64,000 nt of DNA from Microbotryomycetes sp. JL201 (Eukaryota; Basidiomycota; Microbotryomycetes): NCBI GenBank assembly GCA_033819885.1, contig JAQYUZ010000018.1, positions 124,001 through 188,000 of the forward strand, written 5' to 3'. Made by a program: the position numbers and the translations under genes. Positions 11,201 through 22,532 of the stretch are shown here, piece after piece. The notes under the pieces were generated by a model. That model did not search any database. It was not told the DNA's origin and saw only the letters and a list, made by a program, of their open reading frames with translations. Numbering within the stretch: the first letter of the stretch is position 1; the number at the start of each line of letters is the position of its first letter.

Positions 11201-11803
11201 GCGCGCGCGTCCTTGCCGCTCTCTTTGCAAGCGCCGCTCATCAACGAGCGGCGACCCAGTGCAGACTCCTTTGTGCCATCTCTGGCCCGTGCGTCGTCGC
11301 CCGAGCCGTACCTCGGCGACGAGGGGGGAACGGGCGCGACGGAGGTGCTCGAGACACCGACCTCGGCCGTGACTCCACTCGCCGCCTCCCCGCAACGACC
11401 GCGGACGCAGAAATCGCTTCCAACATTGCCGGCAGAGTACAATGCTGTTCCTGGTCAGCACGGGCAGTACTCTTTCCTGAGTCAACCGCCGCCTCCGCTT
11501 CCATCGACACATCCGTACCAGATGGCGCAAGCAAACAAGTCGACCAACTCTGTCAGGACAAAGGCGACTCATCATGGGTATGGCGGCATGGACAGTGACA
11601 CCGTGTCCGTGTCATCCGGCAAGCGAGTCAAGCACAAGTCGAGCAAGACTTTCAAGCTCAATTTTGGTTCGCTCGGACGTAACAGAAAAAGTTCGACTTC
11701 GCTGAATGGAGGGGCGCATGAGGAAACGGAACGTCGGCATGCTTACGACGCACCGGAACGGTCGCACAGGGACCTCGAGCGGCAAGTTGACGTCTACAAT
11801 TGA
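8283..11803 (+). CDS. Large low-complexity protein with a CVECMMRD motif
   Basis: Predicted 1152-residue protein of unknown function. Two exons, 8283-9911 and 9974-11803, joined across a canonical GT-AG intron. Most of the chain is Ser/Pro/Gln-rich and looks disordered. The ordered island is near residues 430-620: EICVECMMRDRDMADVDVL, GVWDRDSDVEFEEAVKWE, then after a gap GQLLTSANLKLWTSM and, across the splice, HRWRTLQTYLATQAHLLEMER, which predicts a helix. I recall a similar CVECMMRD..MADVDV stretch in other fungal proteins without an assigned function (memory, unchecked). Later segments include a Lys-rich patch GIKGFFSKLVGGG and a basic C-terminal FKLNFGSLGRNRK. First ATG of the frame, at 8283, is used. 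Confidence 0.7.
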
Positions 11804-12799
11804 TCGCGCTCAAGAGGAGACGGCTCGTTCGTGATAGGAAGCTAGTAGTGGTGTTGCTGTTGTATTTGTTGACGTTGTATGCCCCCCTTTGTCTTTGAAA
11901 ATGGCTGAAATCGTCGCGAATCGGCATTTAGTGTATGACTCGGATGACAGATCAACGAGAGAGTTGATGAAGATAAACGTTCCATTACGAGCGATAAGCC
12001 AAGCTGACCCACGCACTTTTAATTTACAGCGAGCTCGCGCGAGCTTGCCGGCGCACGGCTGTCGAGAACGCCGGTTTGTGGTCTTCTTTCTACTTCTCCA
12101 AAGTCGACTGCTGCAGTACTTCAGAAGGTTCTCGATCCTTTTGTGACTGCAATTCACGTCTGCCGGGTTCCCCCTGACTGCTTCTCCTTCGTACTCGCGC
12201 CGACACGTCGCCGTTCTCCAGGAAAAACTGCGCATCGGCACACGCGACGATTCTGCACGACCGTTCGGAGGTTAATGGAATTCATTGCAAAACGAAGCCT
12301 TATGATGACCTCGTTACGCTTCTTGCAAGCTCAAACTCTTCAAATGCTTTTTCTGCAGCGTGTCTCACCAGGGCGATTCGTGGGAACATTTACCGAAAGA
12401 TTCTACGGTAGCTATTGACATTGCTCAGTGATCCGCTCCAACTGCCGAAGAAGCCTCGCGTGGTGAGGTGGCGTCATAGCTCCCTTCGCCGCAGACGACG
12501 TCGACCACCGGACAGGCGCTAGTTTCAGATGCCAGCACGGCAAGACATGTGCATGTGAGTAGACAAGTTTTCGCAAACTTGTATTAGCAGCTGACATTTT
12601 CCTCTTCTTGGGCTGCTCGGTTCCGGACTAAATTTGATCGACGCCAAAGGTCTCAGCACTTTCGCACGCAGCCGCCCGCGGATCCCACACTTTGGCACTT
12701 TTCGATATCGAACGGAGCGGCCTGGCGCACACGTTCAAGACAGCGGCTGCTGTCGCGCACGCTCGAGTTGATGCCAGGCTGCCTTGGCGTGGCACTATC
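11804..12799. other. Intergenic, nothing recognised
   Basis: About 1 kb between two plus-strand genes. Short open frames on both strands lack motifs. Presumably 3' UTR of the upstream gene and promoter plus leader of the YTH gene; the YTH frame is open without an ATG from 12692. Confidence 0.4.
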
Positions 12800-15176
12800 A
12801 TGTCGTCGTCGTCAGCTTGCACGCCTGACGACTTGTTGCGACGCGGCAACAGCTTTCCGCCGTTTACTCATGCACAACAGCACGAGCGCAGGTCAAACTT
12901 GCAGCAACAGTCTTCTTCTTCAGCCGCGTCGCGTGCAGGTCTGGCGCCACACTTGCTCGGCTGGGACGCTTACGCCGAGCCACAGCGCGAGGCAGACTCT
13001 GTACGGTCTTCCGCGGCAGTTGGACTTGAACGCGACGAGGACGGCAGGTGGTCAGCAGCACGACGCGCATTCCATGCAGCAGGCCACGCACCTCCGTACA
13101 GTGTCGAGGCAGGTCATGGGCGTAGCAGGGCTGCGTTCACTCCTCTGGACGAGCGGTCTCAAAGCGGGGCCTTTCCGAGCTTGACGACGCTCACGACTGC
13201 TTTACCAGACGCTCGTCTGCCGCAGATCAGCACCTGGAACAATCATTCACCGTTCTCGGCACAGGCTGCGTTGCCACAGACCGCGGGACGGGACCATTCT
13301 CACGGCCAGGCCTCGATTGTCACCGCGCCACAAGGTCTCCACAGGCACGCATACGTGCATGACGCTTCTTTCCAGCGGACAACTTTCACTTCGGAGCGTC
13401 TCTCACCACTACCATCGAGTCCTGGACCCAACGGCGGCGGTCTCAGACTTTCGCCGTACTCTGACCCTGGTTTCGCGAGCGCGTGGTCGTCGCAACACTC
13501 TAGTCCTTCATCTCGATCAACTGCTTTACCGGCTCAGCAGAGGTCTGCTCCGCCAGAACTTGTGACTCGACCGCCACGATCTCCATTTGCGCATGCGCTG
13601 CCAACACTTGGAAGGCAAGGCTCAATTCACCATGTTCCCCATCCAAGTAACCGACAGTGGCACCCAGACGAGACATATTACCCAGCACCGGGGGCACACA
13701 ACCCGAATGCTCCAACCAGATATCGATTATCTGCGAGTCAAGGACGCCATACTGGTGTCGCGCGAGTCAACCACAGCGATCGAACACGGAGAACTTCTGT
13801 CCTCCGACCGAGGGAGCAGGGAGAGCCTTCCCCGCCGTCAGAGGCTCAATCTGCCAAGCCAGCCAGCCTTGCCGGTCCTCGACTGCGTTCAGGACTGCCA
13901 GAAAGGACCACATGGGCGATGTGGGTGGGAAGTAAGTTTGGCAATCTCTTCATTACATTCCTCGCTGCTGACTTTTGTGCCGTATTCAGATGTTCCCGCT
14001 GATACCACAGAACGAGAACTCCGGCGCTTTTTCGAAAATCGTCCAAAACTTGGCAGTGAGAGCTTGTCTGCAGGAGTTGAATCGGTCCATCTTATTGCGC
14101 GGTAAGCTAGTGATTCGTTACGCTGCACCTGAATGTTATCTGACCCTGTAATGTTCCGCGTAGATCAAACTGCGCTTTCGTCAATTTCGTCAGCTCAGAA
14201 CACCTAGTTCATGCGATCGAGCATTCCCACGGTGTTCCTCTGCGATCGAACGACAAAAAGTGTAAACCACTTGTATGCCGTCTTCGCATGCGAGAGGATG
14301 ATGCCAAGAGCGGCGTGGGCGCGCAAAGGGGCGCCGGTTTGCACAAGACATACATTCGAGAACGTCGGGCGTCGTCGGGCATTCCTGCACCTTCGTCTCC
14401 AAGCAAACCGCCAGAACGCTCGACCTCGCCGGACAGTGACTCGACAACGTCTACCACGAGCACGTTCTTTGACGAGCATTTCCCTCGGAGGTATTTCATC
14501 ATGAAAGCTCACTCGACACGCGACCTTGAATCATCGTTGCGCACTGGACTGTGGTCGACTCAAAGTCACAATGAATCTGTCCTCGATCAAGCGTATCGAA
14601 CTGCGCGCGAAGGCGTGTTCTTAGTGTTTAGCGCCAACAAATCCGGGTCCTGGTTCGGAGTTGCAAAGATGACTGGTCCGATTCATTCGTCTTCGGTCGC
14701 CTCTCCACAAGTGGATAAAGGCATGTCGGCAGATGCCGCTACGTCTTCGACCGCTTCTGGTATGGTCAGTCCAGTCGAATTATCGCCAACGAGCCAGTGA
14801 GTGCTTTTGCAAGAGTGCTTGGAAGGCTTGACATGTCTTCTGACAGGGCTGGTCAGGTCGTCCAGTCTGGACGGGGGCACGCCTTTTCGCGTGCAATGGC
14901 TGTCGACGTAAGCTGCCAGTAATCATTCTTCTTTCAAAGCTCATTTGTGTGTTCTTTTATCGACTTGAGCAGCGCAAATGTACCCTTTTCGGCGACCAAA
15001 CATATCCTCAACTCGTTTAACGCGAACCGAGAGATCAAGATCTCGCGTGACGGTAAGTCGATCGTAGCCATCGTACGCTCAGGCTGGATGCTGACGAGCT
15101 ATGCTTCTTGCCAGGCACTGAAATCGAACCTGAAGCTGGACGGCAATTGCTTTGCGAGTTTGGACTGCGAATTTAG
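12800..15176 (+). CDS. RRM + YTH domain protein, predicted m6A RNA reader
   Basis: Predicted 689-residue RNA-binding protein. Six exons: 12800-13931, 13990-14101, 14164-14796, 14857-14907, 14973-15052, 15115-15176 (sum divisible by three). Residues 1-370 are Ser/Gln/His-rich and probably disordered. An RRM-like fold follows: MWVGNVPADTTERELRRFF, then NCAFVNFVSSEHLVHAI. The YTH domain starts near residue 495: RRYFIMKAHSTRDLESSLRTG, LWSTQSHNESVLDQAYRTA, VFLVFSANKSGSWFGVAKM. After a Ser-rich insert come TPFRVQWLSTANVPFSATKH and FNANREIKISRDGTEIEPEAG, the standard YTH end. YTH domains bind N6-methyladenosine RNA through an aromatic cage (family knowledge); Trp residues sit at the expected LW.TQ and W..G positions. 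It probably acts in the nucleus or cytoplasm on mRNA fate. Confidence 0.9.
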
Positions 15177-15752
15177 TGTTCAGATAAATGGGTATGTCTG
15201 TTGTATCCTCACACACGAAGCTTTATTGCATTGCGATATGTACAACATGAGATACTCATTCGTCAACAAGTTGGAAAGAAATTGTCGCAAACGTTTCTTC
15301 CTCGTCTGGTCCCTCTTGACCATCTAGTCGCTTCGTTAATCGAGTGCTGCGGAGCGTGTACCTGATAGGCATATCCTGGAACCATTTTGACACGTTCATG
15401 TTGACCGGGCCAAGCCTGGAGCTATCTGTCAGCATGGGAAATTTTCCCCCCTTGGCGTTCAGGCTGCGACTGACTTGAGATCGAGCGTATTGAGATCTGC
15501 GAACGGCGTAAAGAAGCTGGATGTGTACACGCTGCGTTGATCACTGTCAAATTTGGCATTCAATCGTGAGTTTCAAGCTCACACATCTGGAGAATAAGTG
15601 AATTCTTTGCGGTGTCGGCCATTCTCGGCAACAAAGTGCTTTCGTCGCTGCGCAACAGTGTGCTCATGTGCTGGGTCCAGGAACACAAAAGTCGAGTCCT
15701 GCCACAGGGTGTCCCGCAAGTCAGACTGACGATGCATGCGAAATGGAAGTGT
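15177..15752. other. Convergent intergenic region
   Basis: About 575 bp between the ends of the YTH gene (plus) and the DUF1769 gene (minus). A C-terminal YTH-like frame continues nowhere past the TAG at 15174. No supported gene. Confidence 0.4.
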
Positions 15753-17054
15753 TCAACTTGCCTCGATAACGTCAACTGCAGGGTCGGCAAATCGCCATGG
15801 CCCGAGCAGCTTGAGCACTTCTGCATCCCCTTTTTGGCCGCACGAACCTTGCGCTACTGGGGCGACGTGGTCTGCCGTCGTCATATCTCCTGGCTGTAGG
15901 CCATCCTCTCCGGACTTGTCACTGCCACCTCCAGGCAATGCATTTCTCAGCGAAGCCAGACTGAACCTGCCAGACGACTTCTTTTTCGGAGTCGCGCCAG
16001 CCGCTGCAGACTGTGAGGGATGGTCTTCTTTGCGAATAGGTGCACCAAAGAACGCGAAAGCCGGATCCAAACCTTCTTCGTGCATCTGCTCGTGATTGAC
16101 CGGCGTCGCATAGCCCGAGTCGTCAACGCGTTCGCCCTCTCGCATCATTGTTTTCGGACGTGTGCCAAGCTCCAATGTTGTTCGGCGAGCGTCCAAAGTC
16201 GGCCGTGTTGGGCTAGATACTTCTTTCAGATGAACGCTGTCCTCGGCTGTCAAGAGATGCTTGTGACTCTCGACAAACTGATCCACGTGAGGTTGGCCTT
16301 TGAGCCCGAGGAAACGCCAGTAAGACGCTTCTGATCGATGCGGTTTCGTTGCACTCTGACTGTCGAGGGTTTCATACGGCACGAAAGACTCGGTCTGTCT
16401 CTCGCTAATACTGTCGTGTGTGTGCGTCGAGTCGTGATGGGCAATCAAGATGGCGCGATTGAGGGCCGAAGGCGCAGGGTATGCACAGAATGTGGTCATA
16501 CACGCAAGATAGGGCGACATGATATAGGGCCGCCCACTTGGCGGTTTCTCCTGGTAGTGTGTGGCAGGATCGATGTACTGAGCGACACGCATGCCCGCAT
16601 TAAAAGGTGTGCGAGGAAACGAGTCCGGCAGGTAGTCTGAGGCAGGCGACGCTTCAGCCACAGTATCCTTGACGTACGGGCATTTGCCCTCCACTGGCAT
16701 GACTTACCAAAGTCGCTGCCGAATTGAATTTCGTCGCCGGTATAAGGTGCCACGCCATCCCTTTGCTTGAATCGGCCTTCAATTACGATTGCAAATTTTC
16801 TTGATCTTCCGTGGAAATAAGGATGGTCCTGTCACGAGTTTTCCTGTCAATTTTAACCAAAGACTGACGACATTAATCGGCTAGACCTTGACAGGTTCCT
16901 CGCCGTTTGGCGTTGCGCCTCTGAAGTCTCTGACATAGACGACAACCCGTCCCACAAACAAGTCTGAGTTGATTTCTGTAGGCTTGTCGGGCTGGTTCAC
17001 GTTGGCGATGACCATCTGCGACCGATGAGGCCCGATCGCGACCTTGAGCTTCAT
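15753..17054 (-). CDS. DUF1769 family protein
   Basis: Predicted 390-residue fungal DUF1769 protein, function unknown. Exons 17054-16887, 16828-16708, 16636-15753. Family features in order: an N-terminal beta-rich part with VVVYVRDFRGATPNG; then DHPYFHGRSRKF and IVIEGRFK; then YTGDEIQFGSDF; then DPATHYQEKPPSGRPYIMSPYLACMTT. The last resembles the typical wiDPsle.d.y.dkPy.ySPLlatmn block. Residues beyond about 200 look disordered and basic (TPKKKSSGRFSLASLR), with an Arg/Ser pattern that kinases could target (inference). Intron 1 has a weak donor (GTCTAG), but the join DHPYF agrees with the family. The start follows the first in-frame ATG before MKLKVAIG. Confidence 0.8.
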
Positions 17055-17392
17055 GTTGCGGGCCGAGGGGGATGCGAGATTAGCGCAAGTAAGTTTATAT
17101 GATCGTCCGATCTCGTCACGGGGGTCTTGCTGGAAACGTTTGCAGAGAAGAGACAAGTCAGAGCTGCAAGCGGCCAAAGTCTTTGACCGAGCTGATTATT
17201 CTGAATGAGATGCGAAGCACGCTGTGACTATAGTTTTTTATAAGTTGGCACAAAGAGCGGTGTGGTCACGCGATGCTTGCAAGAACATAATATCAGCTTG
17301 GTTTCTGGTGAGGTCTCCGGGGATACAGTCTCAGTTTCGGTTCAAATGCACAACAACATGTAAGCAATCGACAAATACTAGAATCCATCCTT
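17055..17392. other. Short intergenic gap
   Basis: About 340 bp between two minus-strand genes; presumably the promoter of the DUF1769 gene and the 3' UTR of the AT-hook-like gene upstream of it. Nothing else recognised. Confidence 0.4.
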
Positions 17393-18430
17393 CTATTCTT
17401 GTGCAGACTGTGCTCGCTTGAGCTTGCCAGCCGCCCGTGGAGCTCGGCCCTGCGGTCTAGGTGCGTGTGGAACAGCTCTTGTCGGTGGGCTTTGTATGTC
17501 TCTGGTTGCTGCAATATCGTCGCCGGCAAGCTGAGGGGACTCGTGCTCCCGAGAGCTTTTCACAGACTTGTGAGGATCAGCTTTGTCTTCGGCCTGACAG
17601 ACGAGCGCATCAGACCATAGCCCAACTGCACACGTCTGTGCACCCACAAGATACTCCAGAAGCTCCTTTTCCGTCGGGAGATCAGTCTCGCCTTTGGCGT
17701 TCAGGTGCGAAGCGCTAAAGGGTGGCACGAGCATCTCGGACAGACATCGGTCAACTCTGTACGATCCTTGTAAGCGACGCGACACGCAAAGTACGAAATG
17801 CACTCGCTCAATGTAAAGCTGCCACATGTGTGTGAGGAGATCGGTTCTTGCCAGAGGGTCTAACTCGCTCGACACGTCTCTGCTCGGACACCGTTAGCAC
17901 GAGTGTCGGCATGTTCTGCGACAAGACACCTCTCACCTGAACGACTGCTCCATCATTGTCCTGATTTCGACTTTGGCCTGTCTAGACAGTTTCACCCAAC
18001 CCGTCATGTCGACTTTACCCGACTGCGGGGTTTGACGCTTCTTTGGCGATGTGACAGGTCTGTGCTTGATCGGAGTAGTTTGGGCTTGCTGCATTTGCTC
18101 ATCCTGTGAGACATGCTGCTCGCGAGCCTTGCCCTTGCCCTTTGAAGAATGCAACTCCGGGACAGGCTCGTGATAATCTTCTCTAGGCCATTCAGCACCC
18201 TTGATCTTCCTTTTGACACGTCTTTCGATGCTCGCCGCACCCTCGCCTACTTGCTTGGGCGGCCTGCCTCGCTTGCGGACCGGTGAATGAACCGCAGCTT
18301 CCGTCGTCTTTGTCGTCGATCGCACAGATGCAGAGGCGGAGGTAGGCTTGGACTTGTATCGCTTAGGTGGTTGGTAAGGGACACCGACGGGCGGACGACG
18401 GACGCGAGTGCTCGTCCGCGTTGACGACAT
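17393..18430 (-). CDS. Basic protein with an AT-hook-like motif, function unknown
   Basis: Predicted 326-residue protein. Exons 18430-17937 and 17879-17393; the join is canonical and in phase. The N-terminal half is highly basic and contains RKRGRPPK near residue 53, which matches the AT-hook core (RGRP) that binds AT-rich minor grooves (family knowledge). A second basic stretch (RRVKRKIKG) follows. After WVKLSRQAKVEIRTMMEQSF the second exon reads DPLARTDLLTHMWQLYIERVHFVLCVSRR, a hydrophobic helix-rich segment that may be the folded part. The C-terminus is again Arg/Pro-rich. A chromatin or kinetochore role is possible, but I do not recognise the family. Confidence 0.65.
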
Positions 18431-18713
18431 TGGCTTGAAGCGAAGCTTGAGACGTTGGTTGATCCCGGACGCGCAGATTCCAAAGATTGTTTTAAGATTT
18501 CAAAGAATGTTTTCAGATATTCGGACGGGATGAGTCAAACGTATTCGGACATGCAAATGTTGGCCAGCGCAGCATCCGCGTCATCTCGTCATTGCTCGAC
18601 ATCAAAATCTATTTCTTAAGCTTGCGATTCAATCGACTCCGTGAACTTCTAATATAACCAATGACCACAATATGACAACATGGTGAATACCTCAAGGAAC
18701 TGGCTCGTCTTGT

Positions 18714-20355
18714 CTACTCCGCTGAGACGTCCGAGTCTACCACAAGCGGATCCGGCCTCTGTCTATCTATATCCATCATGGCTTCGAGCAGTAGTCTCGT
18801 ATACACTGCATCGTTACCAGCATTATGCAATCTCTGTGTCGGGACCTGATTCACAAAGAAGTTCAGCTTCTCGCCTTGTGTCCCACCACGGCGAAGCCAA
18901 CCTACCTCTAGGTGTGTGCAACACATATTGAGACTTCTCTGCTTGACGTCATGCGACCAAGCAGAGTACATGCTTTGCGTGTCGACGACATACGTACCCG
19001 TCTCTCGCAAATCCGCATGACCGAGTCGGAATTGGAGCTTGTTGGGCTTGAATCCGAGCTTGTAGAGAGACTTCAGGTCGGCTCGAGGGTCATGAAACAC
19101 GAGAAACAGACGGGACGAGGACGATATTGACGCGAACAAAGCGTGCAGAAGATTTCGAACGGCCGACAGAGACAACTCGGTCGTCGTACCAAAGTCGAAA
19201 TGCTGAGCAAAGATCAATCAGCGTCCGCAGTGATTGAAACCCATCTCCACTCACGTCTCGTGCATCTGGCGCAAATTTCTTGTTCCGACGTTTCTTGTTC
19301 TCGGCAACGACCGTGTGTTGATGTTCAACCCGTCTCGACACTGACCCATCTTCTTCCTTGTTGAATTCGACTAGACTCCACCCGACTTCGAGGAGCAAGT
19401 CATGATCGAATTCCCATGTTTCAAAGTCGATGCTCAAGAACGTAGCCCCGCCATCTCGAACTGCGCTTGCCCATGCCGATCTCGTGGCCTCGAGTTCTCT
19501 CGCCTGAGCCCGAGCCTTGAGAGAAAGTTTGGCCTGCCTAGCAAGCAATGACTCTGCTGAAACGAGTTTGGTTTTTTTGACGGGAGAGTCGGTGGACGGT
19601 TCAGGCGTTCCTTCAATCGACGGCGACGGGGTTGGATATGCAGCAGACTCGTCCAAGGCGCGCTTCAACACGTTCGACTGCGTTTTGTCCTCTGACGATG
19701 TCGAAGAAGAAACTGGCTGCGAAACGATATTCGAAATCGCCGCAGTTGGCTCTGCGACAGCGAGTGATGGCCCGATGTCATCCTCAATGTGGTCTGTGAT
19801 CGCCTTCTTCCTCTCGATCGCGGCTTGTTTCATCGCTAGTAACTTCGCATTCAACTGTTCGACGGTCTCGAAGTAGACGACCTGGAGCTGCTTGACGCCA
19901 TTCTTTGGCACGATCCAATCCGGATTGAAAGACTGCTTGACAAACTCGTCCGAAATGTTGGGCGTGGACGACATGTATGCCAAAGCTCTGTTTAACTGTC
20001 GAGTGCTGTAAAACAGCGTTGGCTCGCCATTGAGTAATCCTTCGTACAACTTGAGGGATCCGCGGGGACGTTGAAAAAGGAACGATCTGAATATAGTGTT
20101 CGGAGTCATGTTGGAGTTGCGCCAGACGGTGGCAGCCTCGTGTGAGGCCAAGTTGCGTCGCCAATTTGTCGAAACTCTGCGCCATGGCACATAGCCTTCC
20201 TCTGTGAGCATGTCGGGCACACGTTGGTTAAGAGGTTTCGTTATTTTTCTTTTGATGTGGTTAGCGGATGAGTCGAGAGGCGTCGGGTGTGCGCCAGCGC
20301 GTGGCTCAGTTGAATCATGCGCGGCCGAAGCGCTCGTCGACGACAGGCGAGCCAT
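18714..20355 (-). CDS. Gfd2/YDR514C-like predicted 3'-5' exonuclease
   Basis: Predicted 529-residue protein with a C-terminal RNase H-like (DEDDh) nuclease fold of the Gfd2/YDR514C type. Exons 20355-19255 and 19202-18714. Motif I is FLSIDFETWEFDHDLLLEVG (Asp and Glu visible). HTVVAEN..RN follows, then across the splice HFDFGTTTELS. FLVFHDPRADLKSLY supplies motif II Asp and VVDTQSMYSAW a third acidic region. HNAGNDAVYTRLLL carries the final His and Asp. All four acidic residues and the His needed for two-metal catalysis appear to be present. The N-terminal half holds GYVPWRRVSTNWRRN and YEGLLNGEPTLFYSTRQLNRAL and looks like a separate ordered region. The translation start is uncertain: the frame stays open to about 20565 without an ATG. 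Confidence 0.8.
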
Positions 20356-20794
20356 TGGGCGCGACAGTCGACACGCTCGACACGCTGAAAAGTAGTTCAG
20401 AGGACGGTTGACGGGTGTCGCGGCTGCCGCAACAGCCACAGACCGCGTGCTCGCGGGCGGTTTCAAGTTTGAGCGACTGGCCAACACGCGCGGCGGCACA
20501 CGTCCGCAGGCGGCCACCACCTGGCGCAGAAGTACGTCCAGTGTGAGAGACAGGGACGAGCGCAAGACGAGGCGCTCGGGGTGTTCGGGTGGGCGACAAT
20601 CGAGTCAATCGGTGAAAGCCGACATATTTCGTATCATTCGATTCCTTGCAGGCTTGAGATAAGAGGGTAGCCAGCTGGCTTTCCCTGCAACGTTGCTTTG
20701 CCGCAGAATTGTCCGTGACATTGTCAGCGATACTTTTTGGCCTGGTCACGTGACCTTTTCTCGAACAAGCTCGTCCATTGCAAGTGAAACGCAA
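20356..20794. other. Region between two minus-strand genes
   Basis: About 440 bp. The proximal 200 bp are open in the frame of the Gfd2-like gene and could include an upstream coding exon; the rest is presumably promoter and the 3' UTR of the DUF1917 gene. Confidence 0.35.
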
Positions 20795-22201
20795 TCAAGC
20801 TCTACGCCTTTTGGACTTCTTGGGAGGAGGTTTCTCGTCATCTTCAGAGTCGGACAATGGCGCAAAGCCAGCTCCACCATCGTCTTGCTCTTCTTCTGTC
20901 GTCCTTGTTAAAGTCTTGACAGGACGAGCTTTTGAACGCGCAGCCATCGCTTCTTCAATCTCTTCCTTGGTCATAAAATCTGTCACATTGCGAGATATTC
21001 AGCTTGGAGTCTGACGGCAAACAGTGAGCGAAAAATGGACAGACCGTTCTTGCCATAGAGACTGGATTTAATCTTTGAGGGATGGTTAGAGTCGATTTTG
21101 AGAATCGTCTGTGATTGAGATGTGTTCAACTCAGTTCCACGAGGCTTGTGATTCGGCATGGCCCGCGACTCACATTGGCATCAGTCTTGTAAGCGCTCGA
21201 CACGAGGCCGAGATCATTGACGAGTGCACGGAATACGCTTCCTACTCCGTCTTTGTTGTAAGAATCGTCGGAGTAGACGCAAATTACAAAAGGAGCACTG
21301 TGGCCTTGTACATTCAGACAGCTTCTGACTTGCACATGTGCGTCCACTCACCCTTCCTTCGTAGGTGTTGTAGACACTTTGGCAACGTGACAGCTTCCAG
21401 TCTGGGCGAGGGCACCATCTTGGGCTGCCAAAGCTCGCACAACCTTGGCCCACGTACCATCGACAGTCTCGTCTGTCGGGTATAGCAACCACTTGCCCGA
21501 GACGAGGTTGTGCTTTTGAGCGAGTTCGCGGACCGCACTGTTGAATTTGGCGTGCTCCTCCTCGCGCACTGTCAAGGTAGGGCTCAAAATCAGCATCTCT
21601 GAGAGAGACGGCTCGTTCTCATACTTGCATTCCTTCTGTGACCGCAGACCTTTGGCCTTGTTGGCGCGTATGGGCGCTTCAATCTGCGAGGCATTGGCGT
21701 GAGCAAGGGTCGGACTGCTGTATCCAGTCTACTGTCACCTTGATTCTTTCGCACTCGTCCGTCAATCGCTTCACGAGCTGCTCACCAGCGCCTTTGAAAG
21801 TATCGTCCTTTGGCTCATAGCCTGGTCGAATCTCTTCGTCCTTGGTAGCTTTCGTATCCTTTCTGTCAATCGGGATGCGAACCCTGACGATTGCAGCACA
21901 TCAGTCCTACAGTTTTCTCCAAATTCTTGGTCAAGTTCGGTGGCACGGGCCCCTTCTGCCCAGCGCACCAGTACCACGGTAGCTCGTTGTTCTTGCTTGA
22001 TGGCTTCCAGGTGCCTAGGAAATTCTCAATCTCGTCGTCATCCGCAGGTCCAACGAGTGTAGCCAAGTCTGGGTCATCGCCATGTGGAGCGCCGCCAGCC
22101 TTTGACGATTCAGCGACCGGTGCCGGATCAGCTGTTACAGCAAGCTCATTTGTGTGAGCTCCATCATGCTGCCACGGGCGCGGTCCGAACGACTCACACA
22201 T
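20795..22201 (-). CDS. DUF1917 / BLES03-like protein
   Basis: Predicted protein of the DUF1917 (BLES03, UPF0696) family, function unknown. At least seven exons. The last five are secure: 21683-21625, 21582-21352, 21297-21174, 21108-21045, 20979-20795. Family core: FNSAVRELAQKHNLVSGKWL, then VDGTWAKVVRALA, then HVAKVSTTP, then across a splice FVICVYSDDSYNKDG and ALVNDLGLVSSAYKTDA. This matches the GKWMLF..VD..W and vicVYt.Df.D...v.rvr..Lr.lG pattern. The C-terminus is acidic and then ends in a Lys/Arg cluster (PPPKKSKRRR) that looks like a nuclear localisation signal. The 5' part (frame from 22201, ELPWYWCAGQKGPVPPNL) and its join to the exon at about 21880-21739 (DEEIRPGYEPKDDTFKG) are not resolved. 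Confidence 0.75.
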
Positions 22202-22532
22202 GTAGAGAGCAACTTCCGGTCACCTCGCTCTTCTTGCGACCACAACCCATCTCGCACCCTCGAAGAAACACTCCGAGTCCCGAGCGTGAGTCCTCTGACA
22301 GCTCGACTGCTCATCTCAACGCAACGCAACGTGGTCGTCTCAGCCTCGTGACCTCTCTCGTCGGCTGCTCACGATCACGACGGGCTGACAAGCAAGCTCG
22401 TTCTTTCCAGCGTTCACATCCACCAAAGCGTAATCTGTCCAGCTGCGTGTCTTGTCGTATCGCGCGAAACCCATAATCACCCGCAGATCGCCGGCCCGCC
22501 GTCATAGCCGGCGCTGCGCTTGATCGACCGAA
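22202..22532. other. Divergent promoter region
   Basis: About 330 bp between the DUF1917 gene (minus) and the tail-anchored protein gene (plus). Probably serves both; no specific site recognised. Confidence 0.4.
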
